The notes under the pieces were generated by a model. It saw only the letters and a program-made list of their open reading frames with translations. It was not told where the DNA came from and made no database searches. Positions 1-6,392 of a DNA stretch of 9,994 nucleotides are shown piece by piece. Position 1 is the stretch's first letter. The number at the start of each line of letters is the position of its first letter. Origin of the DNA: Spirochaetaceae bacterium. GTDB lineage: Bacteria > Spirochaetota > Spirochaetia > Treponematales > Breznakiellaceae. The stretch spans positions 1 through 9,994 of the forward strand of contig JAITJK010000276.1 in NCBI GenBank assembly GCA_031278935.1. Reading direction: 5' to 3'. A program made the translations under genes and the position numbers.

Positions 1-1317
1 CTCCAGGACCGGCTGCGGCTTACCGTCCTGGGTCTCCAAGAGTCGGATGAATCCTGCGGCCATGCGTTCCGGGGTAAGGACCTTCTGCGCTTCCAAGGTG
101 GTGAGGATGCTCCCGATGCTGGTGGTTCGCAGGTAATCCAGGACCACCTGGGTCAATTTTTCTCCGGCCTCGTTCCCGTACTGGTATACCGCAACCACTA
201 GTTTGTCGATAATATGCCATTTTCGGGCGCTGTTTTGCATAAACAGGTCTTTGAAGACCATGAACATGCCCCCCAAGGGATTAGCAGCCAATTCCTCCTC
301 AATACTACGGTTGACTATGGCTTCGATCTCCCCCTCACACTCCCGGATCAGGGCGACGATCTCCTCGATCAGTGGAGGCAGGCGCTCCCGGATGAAGGCG
401 CGGATCCCGGCCTTCACGGTGGGACTGAGCAGATCCTCCAGAGTCAGGGTGATAGTCTTCGCTTCCGCAAGGAGGGCGCTCATCAAGGCGAGGAGCAAGG
501 CCGAACCTTCCTTTGAGGCGCTTACGGCGATACACCGGCGGATAAGATCCGGAGCGAGGGTCTTTCGCACCTGGGCCGGGGAAACGAAATCTCCCAAGGT
601 CATGGCCCCCAAAGCGGTTTGCAGGGCCTCCATAAGGCGATCCGGGTCCAGGGCCGTGAGGACCGCTTCAAAGGCGTGGTCCAGCGGTGCGTCGAACCGG
701 GAAAAATCGGTTTGGCGGATCTGCTTCCCCAGATTGTCCCCAAGGCGCTTCAGGGTTTCTTCCCCTGCCATATCCACCGGTGTGAGGCGACTCAAAAACC
801 CGTAGAGGCCCTGTCGAAGTTCCTCCGCAAAAAAGCCCTCCCCTTCAAGGGTTTTCAGAACCTTATGGGTCATATATTGGTATTGGGTTTCCGAGAGGAT
901 CCCCGTAAGGGGCTGCTGTGCCAGGAGTTGGTACACCTTTTCCCCAGGCGGCGCGACCTCCTGCATCTGGGCAAGCAGCCGACTCAGGCTCCGCTCGATA
1001 TCTGGCAGTTCCTCCAGGCGCAGTTCTCCGGATCGACCGGGTAGGGTTTCCATGAGCAGGGTCTCTACCACGTTTTGCAGGGTCTGGGTAAAACCCGGGG
1101 AGTTCAGGGTCGCAGCAAGGGTGTGGGAATTCACCAGGTCCGCTTCTACCAAGGCGGACATATTTTCGATAAAGGCCTCGTACTGTTCCTCAATGACGCC
1201 GCCCCATCGTCCAAGAAACTTTTTGAAGAGCATACTCACCGCCAGGGCATTGGTAAGCCAGCCCACGGCCGCGCCGCCTATAAGGGCGATACTGATGTCT
1301 ATTACGAACTGTTTCAT
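1..1317 (-). CDS. DUF445 family membrane protein, C-terminus cut by window edge
   Basis: An uninterrupted minus-strand frame runs from an ATG at 1315-1317 to the window edge, giving 439 residues with no stop. The N-terminus has a hydrophobic segment (about residues 4-31) containing GGAAVGWLTNALAVSMLF. This matches the hallmark G-x-x-x-GW-x-TN-x-x-A-x-x-MLF signature of the DUF445 / UPF0754 family (YheB-like). The rest is a long, mostly helical acidic region, as usual for the family. Members often end in a second membrane helix, which would lie beyond the edge. An AAGGGG Shine-Dalgarno sequence sits just upstream of the start. The gene is last in a co-directional block, 50 bp after the methyltransferase gene. 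The family's molecular function is unknown; a role in the cell envelope is inferred only from the membrane anchor and neighbours. Family assignment is confident, function is not. Confidence 0.88.
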   Translation of the reverse strand, partial: MKQFVIDISIALIGGAAVGWLTNALAVSMLFKKFLGRWGGVIEEQYEAFIENMSALVEADLVNSHTLAATLNSPGFTQTLQNVVETLLMETLPGRSGELRLEELPDIERSLSRLLAQMQEVAPPGEKVYQLLAQQPLTGILSETQYQYMTHKVLKTLEGEGFFAEELRQGLYGFLSRLTPVDMAGEETLKRLGDNLGKQIRQTDFSRFDAPLDHAFEAVLTALDPDRLMEALQTALGAMTLGDFVSPAQVRKTLAPDLIRRCIAVSASKEGSALLLALMSALLAEAKTITLTLEDLLSPTVKAGIRAFIRERLPPLIEEIVALIRECEGEIEAIVNRSIEEELAANPLGGMFMVFKDLFMQNSARKWHIIDKLVVAVYQYGNEAGEKLTQVVLDYLRTTSIGSILTTLEAQKVLTPERMAAGFIRLLETQDGKPQPVLE

Positions 1318-1345
1318 ATCCCCTTGCCATCAGCCCCGCACATGG

Positions 1346-1356
1346 GGGTCTGACCC
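1346..1356. repeat. Short GGGTC-T-GACCC inverted repeat in a 50-bp gap
   Basis: The gap between the methyltransferase and DUF445 genes holds a perfect 5-bp inverted repeat around a single central base (GGGTCTGACCC). It overlaps a second possible pairing, CCCC at 1334-1337 with GGGG at 1344-1347. There is no following T-run, so it is not a convincing terminator. It could be a fragment of a dispersed repeat or a leader structure for DUF445. It is short enough to be chance. Confidence 0.3.
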
Positions 1357-1367
1357 TTATTCCTAAC

Positions 1368-2261
1368 CTAGCGACCCCTCAATATGCCTCCAGGGCAGGT
1401 GGTGGCGTGAAGGATCATCACATCGCCGAGACCTATGGCCTTGGCGCCCCGGTCGCAGAGGCCCTTCACCACTTTGGGCGCACTACCCGCCGCAAGACCA
1501 CCCCAAGTACGGACCCTGAGTACCCTAAAGCCCGCATCTATTAAAAGCCGGGAAAGGGTTTTAACGGAAAAAAGAAACAAGTGATCAAAAATGGCGGACC
1601 GCCACCGGTGCCGGAAAAGCCGGGCCTGAAATCCTTCGATATTAGGGGTGGTAACCAGAAAACGGCCCCCCGGACGGAGAATTCGGTACACCTCCCGGAC
1701 GAAGCCACCGGGGTTGTTCAGATGCTCGATCACGTGAGAGGCCAGAACCACGTCAAAACCACCGTCCGGAAACCGGTTTTCCTCCAAAGGCAGGCCCCGG
1801 ACATCCAGCTGCCGCACATCCCGGGCATAGCCTTGCGCGGGGGTGCAAATCTCTACCCCTGTGGTCTCCCAGCCCCGGTCCCGTAGCAGGGCGAGCAGGG
1901 CTCCGGTGGCGCAACCCACGTCCAGGAGCGCATGCCGCCCCTGGGCAAAAAACGCGCCCTCCAGGTCAAAAAAACCTGCATCCGAAAGGGCTAACTCCTG
2001 GAGCCCTAGGAAAGACGCTTCATTGGCCTGTTCATAAGCCAGGTAATCCGCACCGTAGGCGTCTTGATAACGCCGGGCCACCGCCGCAACTTCGGGCTGG
2101 GGATTCATCTGTACCAAACCGCAGGTCCTACAGCGCACATACCCAAAGCCTTCACAAGCAAAATGGAACCGAAACCCCGTCCCACCGCAGAGATTGCACG
2201 GGATAAGCCGGCTCAATTCATGCGTAACCGGTGTGGACCAGGTCTTAAAACTGGGGCGCAT
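1368..2261 (-). CDS. Class I SAM-dependent methyltransferase with N-terminal four-cysteine cluster
   Basis: This 297-residue protein is predicted to transfer a methyl group from S-adenosylmethionine to an unidentified acceptor in the cytoplasm. Motif I is LLDVGCATG (about 112-120), followed by the acidic ribose-binding residue E137 in TGVE. The post-motif FDVVLASHVIEHL (169-181) and the LRPGGRFLVTTPN segment (195-207) are typical of the Methyltransf_11/23 type. The N-terminus adds C22xxC25 and C44xxC47, a probable zinc-binding ribbon before the Rossmann fold. Such fusions are often found among sugar or cell-surface methyltransferases. No good Shine-Dalgarno sequence precedes the ATG, so translation may depend on the upstream gene, whose TAG stop lies 18 bp before and in the same frame. 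Substrate is unknown. Stop codon is TAG. Confidence 0.88.
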   Translation of the reverse strand: MRPSFKTWSTPVTHELSRLIPCNLCGGTGFRFHFACEGFGYVRCRTCGLVQMNPQPEVAAVARRYQDAYGADYLAYEQANEASFLGLQELALSDAGFFDLEGAFFAQGRHALLDVGCATGALLALLRDRGWETTGVEICTPAQGYARDVRQLDVRGLPLEENRFPDGGFDVVLASHVIEHLNNPGGFVREVYRILRPGGRFLVTTPNIEGFQARLFRHRWRSAIFDHLFLFSVKTLSRLLIDAGFRVLRVRTWGGLAAGSAPKVVKGLCDRGAKAIGLGDVMILHATTCPGGILRGR

Positions 2262-2279
2262 AAAGCGATACCGCAGGGC

Positions 2280-3173
2280 CTATTCCACCCACAGTCGGTA
2301 CACCGCGCTCTGGGAATTCCCGGTTATATCCTGGGCCACGACTTCCAGGATCGCCTGACCCCGGGTAACCCAGACTTCCCCCACCTCGAAACTCGGAGCG
2401 CGACTGTAGACCTGCCGTACCGGGACAAGGCCGTTGCGATACACCATAAGAATCCCGTCCCGGGTCGAGTAGGTCTCAAAGGTGAGGACCCCGATTTCGC
2501 TGCCGTTCACCGTACAGAGGATCCGATGGGGAGCCAAGGCGTTCTCATTCGGCCCTAAGCGGGTATCCGCGGCACTTACGTAAATCCGGTAGCGGCCCTG
2601 GCTGATGCCGCCCGTGGGATCCAGGACGCGACCCTCGTCGTTCTGCAACGCCACCGCTTGAATCGTGGGAGACCGGGTGTCCAGCAGGGGGGTAATGATC
2701 ATGGAAGGGTTTACCCAGCAACGTTCCTTGCGATCGAACAAGGAAAAATGAAAACCCTCCGCTTTGGACCAGCCGGAACGGCCCGCGGTCCCGAGAACCG
2801 CGCCTTTTTCCACCACCTCTCCGGAGGGCTCCTGCGGTGGGACGTCATCCAGGCGGCTATAGATGCTGATAAGGCCCTCCCCGTGATCCAGAGCGACCCA
2901 GGCCCCTAAGGGACTCGGCAGCCGAGACGCGGTATTGTCCCCATAGCGGCTGAAGATGAGTTCCCCCGCGTCCGCCGCGCGCACCGGCCCCGCCGCTTCA
3001 AAGGAAGCTCCCATAATGGGGAGGCCCCGGTCATTCATCCCGAAATTGGCGCTCACCCCCACGACCTCAGAGGGCCAGTCAATGCCATAGGCCCAGACCG
3101 GAAAGAAGACCAGGGCCGGTAGCATACGTTTCACCGCCCACAGGCCCCGCCGTACCATAGCGAACCTATCCAT
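2280..3173 (-). CDS. Secreted M23/LytM-like protein with degenerate active site
   Basis: The open frame extends upstream to 3356, but that part overlaps the preceding gene. The ATG at 3171-3173 is chosen because it overlaps the previous stop (TAATG), has a GGAG Shine-Dalgarno sequence 8 nt upstream, and begins a basic-hydrophobic signal peptide (about residues 7-30, ending WAYG). The mature 297-residue product has a LytM/M23 beta-fold outline at about 41-160: a GxPVxAxxxGEL-like strand, VALDHGEGLISIYSRL (93-108), a G-VLGTAGRSG stretch (124-134) and FHFSLFD (141-147). Family zinc ligands and catalytic histidines are largely replaced. The HxGxD site reads I53-M-G-A-S57, the YxH site reads YSR (R107), and HxHF reads GFHF; only H142 remains. 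The C-terminal half (about 168-297) looks like an Ig-type beta sandwich. It is likely a periplasmic, non-enzymatic LytM-type protein that binds or regulates rather than cuts peptidoglycan. Stop is TAG. Confidence 0.8.
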   Translation of the reverse strand: MDRFAMVRRGLWAVKRMLPALVFFPVWAYGIDWPSEVVGVSANFGMNDRGLPIMGASFEAAGPVRAADAGELIFSRYGDNTASRLPSPLGAWVALDHGEGLISIYSRLDDVPPQEPSGEVVEKGAVLGTAGRSGWSKAEGFHFSLFDRKERCWVNPSMIITPLLDTRSPTIQAVALQNDEGRVLDPTGGISQGRYRIYVSAADTRLGPNENALAPHRILCTVNGSEIGVLTFETYSTRDGILMVYRNGLVPVRQVYSRAPSFEVGEVWVTRGQAILEVVAQDITGNSQSAVYRLWVE

Positions 3174-4282
3174 TACTGTTTCTCCAATTCGAAAGAGGCT
3201 AAGGTCATATTCCCTCCCACATAAATTTGCGAACCCTGGCGGCCCAGAAAGAAAGTTCGGCTGGTAAAGGGGGCTTCGATGATGAGGGTACCGGGAAACC
3301 GGACCGCCACCAGGCGTTTTTTCTGGGCTTCTTGGGCGGTGATCAGAAATAACCAATGCTCGCTGCCGCTTTCATCCAGGCGGATGATTTCTCCTTCCAG
3401 AGGCACCTTCAAACCGGTCCGAGAATGAATCTCGTAGATCCCCAGTCCCCCCTGGCGTTCAAAAGCCACTCGATTGTCGTTATCCACGAACTCCATGTAC
3501 ACAGGCCGCCTAAAGCCCTCTTCCAAAAATTCGTGATACACCACTTTGTATTCAATGTTCCCTGAGTCCCCGTAGCCTCCGTAACGTTCCAACAGCAAAA
3601 AGCGCTGGAGATCGATCCCAGAAATCACCGCTAGGCGCAAACCGTCTTGGGAGATAGCGCAGCCTTGGATCACCGAGATCCGGGATCCGCCCGGTTCAAA
3701 GAAGAAGACCCGCTGCCCTTGGTTGTCTAAGAGTTCCACCGTACCGTCCAATAATCCAGCGACGATGAACCCCGCAGCCGCGTCAATGGTAGTAAGGGTG
3801 GCGGCGAAATCATGGGTCCACTGAACGGCGCCTTCTGCATCCACCCCGGAAAGGGAGTTGAGCTCCGGGCTGACCAGGAATATCCGTTTATCCAGGAATA
3901 CCGGATACCCTTGATCCTCAAGAATCTTGAGTATCGGCTGATCCAGGGCGTTGCGGACTTCGATTTCTTTAGGGGCTGGGTCGTATTCCGCCCAATTATC
4001 CACCGATATGGACAGTTCCCCTTTCTTGATCCGGTTTACCGTACACTTTCCATCGGGGGTAACATAGCCGAAGCGGTTCCCCAGCTGAAAGGGAAGCAAT
4101 CGAGGCATATCCACCAGCGCTTCGTCGCCCTCGGACTCCGCGACGGGATAATTCGATTCTAGGGAAATAAACCATTTGGGACTTACAACGGCTTCCACCG
4201 GTACCGGCTGGGCGGCTACAAAGAAATACACCACAAAGCCCCCGGCGCCAAAAAGGATCCACTTTCTTGTTTTCTGCGTCAC
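3173..4282 (-). CDS. Membrane-anchored propeller-like protein
   Basis: This 369-residue protein has a basic N-terminus followed by one hydrophobic segment (about residues 8-25), so it is a signal anchor with a large exported domain. The remainder is strand-rich, with repeated units such as FGYVTPDGKC (71-80), GVDAEGAVQWTHDF (146-159), GFIVAGLLDGTVELLDNQGQ (171-190) and GCAISQDGLRLAVIS (207-221). These resemble blades of a WD40- or PQQ-like beta propeller. No catalytic motif was found. The start is GTG (4280-4282); an in-frame TAA lies 33 bp upstream with no better start between. The Shine-Dalgarno sequence is weak (AAGG, rather far). The stop overlaps the next gene's ATG by one base (TAATG), so the M23-like protein is probably made in step and may be a partner. 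Family assignment rests on repeat pattern only. Confidence 0.7.
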   Translation of the reverse strand: MTQKTRKWILFGAGGFVVYFFVAAQPVPVEAVVSPKWFISLESNYPVAESEGDEALVDMPRLLPFQLGNRFGYVTPDGKCTVNRIKKGELSISVDNWAEYDPAPKEIEVRNALDQPILKILEDQGYPVFLDKRIFLVSPELNSLSGVDAEGAVQWTHDFAATLTTIDAAAGFIVAGLLDGTVELLDNQGQRVFFFEPGGSRISVIQGCAISQDGLRLAVISGIDLQRFLLLERYGGYGDSGNIEYKVVYHEFLEEGFRRPVYMEFVDNDNRVAFERQGGLGIYEIHSRTGLKVPLEGEIIRLDESGSEHWLFLITAQEAQKKRLVAVRFPGTLIIEAPFTSRTFFLGRQGSQIYVGGNMTLASFELEKQ

Positions 4283-4322
4283 CGAAACTTCAACCTTATA
4301 TAATATAACACCTTAAAACCTC

Positions 4323-4352
4323 ATCCTAGGGATTCACCCAGGCTTCTGTCAA
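4323..4352 (-). promoter_or_regulatory. Candidate sigma70-type promoter for the envelope gene group
   Basis: On the minus strand a perfect TTGACA (4347-4352) is followed by an 18-bp spacer and TAGGAT (4323-4328, 4 of 6 to TATAAT). Transcription would start about 30-35 nt before the GTG of the propeller-like gene. It lies in the 87-bp gap after the small chemoreceptor gene, the largest gap between the two groups apart from the divergent region. The -10 box is only fair, so readthrough from the chemoreceptor genes remains possible. Confidence 0.4.
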
Positions 4353-4369
4353 CACCACCAACGGCGCCG

Positions 4370-5218
4370 CTACTTGCCACAAGCGTCAATGTTTTGCAGG
4401 AACACCAGGAGCATCTTCTGAATATCCTCCCGGCCCTTATCGGATTGGACAATCATGGCCGCCAGAGTCTCGTTTATCCGGTCGTACTCGGAAAAAGTGG
4501 AGTCCAGCACCTCCAGGTCCCGGTTCATAGTGTCCACAATACCCTGTTCGTCCCGGTGGACCAACACTAGCTGTTCTATCATAACCTTGCTCTGGGCCAC
4601 TTCCTCCTTCATGCTGTCCATTTCCTCAGCCAGGGTGTTGATCTTCTTGATAAGGTCCTCGATGTTCCCAGAAATCGCCGCCACCGCATCTTTAGTGGTG
4701 ATGGCGTGCTTGCGAATCTCCCCAGCCACCACCGCAAAACCCTTGCCTGCAGCTCCGGCCCGGGCAGCTTCAATAGAAGCGTTTAAGGCCAGGACGTTGG
4801 TGATTTCCGTGATATTGTGGATCACCGAGAGGTTGTCCCCTGCGTCTTGAGCAATGCCTTGCAGTTCGTCGGACAGGACAAAGGACTTACGAAACCCTTC
4901 GTCAATGACCTTATACCCCTGGTCGATGGTATTCACGCACTCCCGGCTATTTTTGAAAGAATCGATAAAGGAACGAGTACTGGTTTGGAAGGAGGTCTGG
5001 ACCTGCTTCATCACCGAGGAAACCCGGATAAAGGTGTCGTTCAAATACCGCATGGTGGTATGCAAGAGCTCCACCCGGGAGGAAATTTCAAAGCCCAAGG
5101 CGGAGAGCTTGCTACTCAGATAGTGCAAAAGCCGCTTGGTTTTGTAGGTAAAAAAACCCGTTCCCGAAGTCCAGCTCTTATCCGCCAGCTTCGGGCCCTG
5201 GTTTGGTATGACGCTCAT
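4370..5218 (-). CDS. Short cytoplasmic methyl-accepting chemotaxis protein
   Basis: The 282-residue product has no signal peptide or membrane segment. Residues 138-172 carry the chemoreceptor hairpin tip (TNVLALNASIEAARAG, then KGFAVVAGEIRKHA), the part of the family that docks CheA and CheW. Long helical, heptad-like stretches flank it at about 30-135 and 175-270, forming the expected coiled coil. There is no HAMP or recognised sensor domain, and the coiled-coil arms are shorter than in classical receptors, so an outside partner must supply the signal. The ATG directly follows the FIST stop with no gap (TAG-ATG). GGGAGG at 5225-5230 gives ideal 6-nt spacing. No C-terminal pentapeptide for CheR tethering is visible. 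I infer that it works with the FIST protein as a two-piece cytoplasmic chemoreceptor. Stop is TAG. Confidence 0.9.
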   Translation of the reverse strand: MSVIPNQGPKLADKSWTSGTGFFTYKTKRLLHYLSSKLSALGFEISSRVELLHTTMRYLNDTFIRVSSVMKQVQTSFQTSTRSFIDSFKNSRECVNTIDQGYKVIDEGFRKSFVLSDELQGIAQDAGDNLSVIHNITEITNVLALNASIEAARAGAAGKGFAVVAGEIRKHAITTKDAVAAISGNIEDLIKKINTLAEEMDSMKEEVAQSKVMIEQLVLVHRDEQGIVDTMNRDLEVLDSTFSEYDRINETLAAMIVQSDKGREDIQKMLLVFLQNIDACGK

Positions 5219-6331
5219 CTAGGGCCTCCCGAAAAAGATTGTGGTTAAGGTCTGGTTATGATGGGTAAATAATTCTTCCCCATAACAGGTAAAGCCGATG
5301 AAGTCAAGACTTTTAAAGATACCGTTGAACTCTTCGACTTTGTGCAGGGCCTTGAGCTCCATATGCCGGAACACGCAGTTAAAGAAAAGCGCCCCCTGTA
5401 CTGCGGGCAGATGGTCCTGGGCGTCCTGTAGGGCCTTACGGGAATTGGCTATAATGTCCCCGCCGTTTAAGAGATACAAAGTGGTACCCGCTTCGATATA
5501 GCAAAAAAACCGCAGGCCCTTACCGTCCACCACACCGTGGATACTACGGCAGTAGCACCGGTTGCCCGAAACCACCCCCAGGGGATTTCGGGCGAAGATG
5601 CTGGTTTCCAGTTGGTCGATCCGGCCTACATTGACCAGCTTGGCATAAAAGGGCGCCGCAGGCTCCCCGTTGATTTCCCAGACAATCCGCTGAGGGGCGT
5701 CCACCCTGGTCGCTTCAATGCACTTGGTTCCCGGGGTAAAATGCACATAGTGGTTGTAATAAAAAGGTATTCTCATCTTCATAATCAACAGCACCAGGCC
5801 GTCAGAAGAAATTTTTTCATCCATACTGATCAGGGTTTTGACAAAGGTCATCTCTTCCCCTGCAGCTCCCCCCACAAAGGGCAGGTTCATCCGAGGGTCC
5901 AGGCTCAATTCCTGCATAATCACTTCTCCCCGGCACAGACCGTCCAACAGCACGATCCCCAAGTAGTCGTCGGGGTTGATGTTCCGGTAGCCGAGCTTTT
6001 GCTTCAAGGACTCTATGGCCGTTCGGGTACACTTCACTGGGGCTGCTTTCACCCCTTCCTCATAGGCCACAAAGGTCTCTTCCACTTCCTCCGCTCCCAA
6101 GGACATGGCTATGATACCCTTGTCCACCACCCCGGTGGCACACCAGCCTCCGTACATAGAGGCCCCGATACACACCGCCCGAGGAAAGGCTCGCTTCACC
6201 GCCAACTGAGGCTGGTGACGCTCAAATTCCACTGAAAAGAAGTACACCACCACCTTCACGTCCGGCTGGACTATTTCTTTAAGCACGCCGTCCATATCAT
6301 AATGCGGCCGACCTGCAACTTTTATTGCCAT
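5219..6331 (-). CDS. FIST domain sensory protein (FIST_N plus FIST_C)
   Basis: FIST proteins are predicted cytoplasmic sensors of small ligands, proposed to include amino acids, and are coupled to signal transduction outputs. This 370-residue protein has only the two FIST halves. The N-terminal half has a VVVYFFS strand (27-33) and a CIGASMYGGWCATG segment (54-67) matching the family's G-x-S-x-x-G region. The C-terminal half carries the diagnostic GALFFNCVFRHMEL (313-326) and GFTCYGEELFTHHNQT (346-361) blocks. There is no membrane segment or output domain. Start is ATG with AAGGAG (6337-6342) 5 nt away. It lies 61 bp downstream of the transmembrane receptor gene and directly abuts the small chemoreceptor gene in the same frame, so its output is very likely the chemotaxis pathway. 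Ligand is unknown. Stop is TAG. Confidence 0.92.
   Translation of the reverse strand: MAIKVAGRPHYDMDGVLKEIVQPDVKVVVYFFSVEFERHQPQLAVKRAFPRAVCIGASMYGGWCATGVVDKGIIAMSLGAEEVEETFVAYEEGVKAAPVKCTRTAIESLKQKLGYRNINPDDYLGIVLLDGLCRGEVIMQELSLDPRMNLPFVGGAAGEEMTFVKTLISMDEKISSDGLVLLIMKMRIPFYYNHYVHFTPGTKCIEATRVDAPQRIVWEINGEPAAPFYAKLVNVGRIDQLETSIFARNPLGVVSGNRCYCRSIHGVVDGKGLRFFCYIEAGTTLYLLNGGDIIANSRKALQDAQDHLPAVQGALFFNCVFRHMELKALHKVEEFNGIFKSLDFIGFTCYGEELFTHHNQTLTTIFFGRP
5225..5230 (-). promoter_or_regulatory. Strong ribosome binding site inside the end of the FIST gene
   Basis: GGGAGG on the minus strand lies within the last codons of the FIST gene, 6 nt before the ATG of the small chemoreceptor. It argues that the chemoreceptor is initiated separately rather than made only as a readthrough fusion. 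Confidence 0.7.
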
Positions 6332-6367
6332 AGATGCTCCTTACGCAACTTTTTACCTGTTTTATCC

Positions 6368-6386
6368 CGTATATGTCTGGTATACG
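6368..6386. other. Small inverted repeat between chemoreceptor and FIST genes
   Basis: CGTATA (6368-6373) and TATACG (6381-6386) form a perfect 6-bp inverted repeat with a 7-nt loop in the 61-bp gap. No T-run follows on the minus strand, so termination is unlikely. It could be a processing site, a weak operator, or chance in AT-rich sequence. Confidence 0.25.
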
Positions 6387-6392
6387 CCCTGT

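Noticed and set aside
203..1366. Several plus-strand open frames of 92-200 codons over the first 1.3 kb
   Set aside because: They lie opposite the uninterrupted minus-strand DUF445 frame, which has a family signature, a signal-like membrane start and a ribosome binding site. The plus-strand translations are low-complexity and rich in Arg, Ser and Pro.
3174..3356. Upstream extension of the M23-like frame to 3356
   Set aside because: It would overlap the propeller-like gene by over 180 bp and bury the signal peptide. The TAATG start with GGAG explains the data better.
4325..4342. Hairpin CCTGGG/CCCTAGG as a terminator after the small chemoreceptor
   Set aside because: The stem is six pairs with a bulge, and the nearest T-run is several bases away. 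It also overlaps the candidate promoter spacer.
1368..5221. TAG used as a sense codon in this organism
   Set aside because: Four genes end in TAG and two such stops are in frame with the next gene, but no TAG interrupts a recognised domain, the FIST domain ends properly at its TAG, and the following receptor gene has its own strong ribosome binding site.
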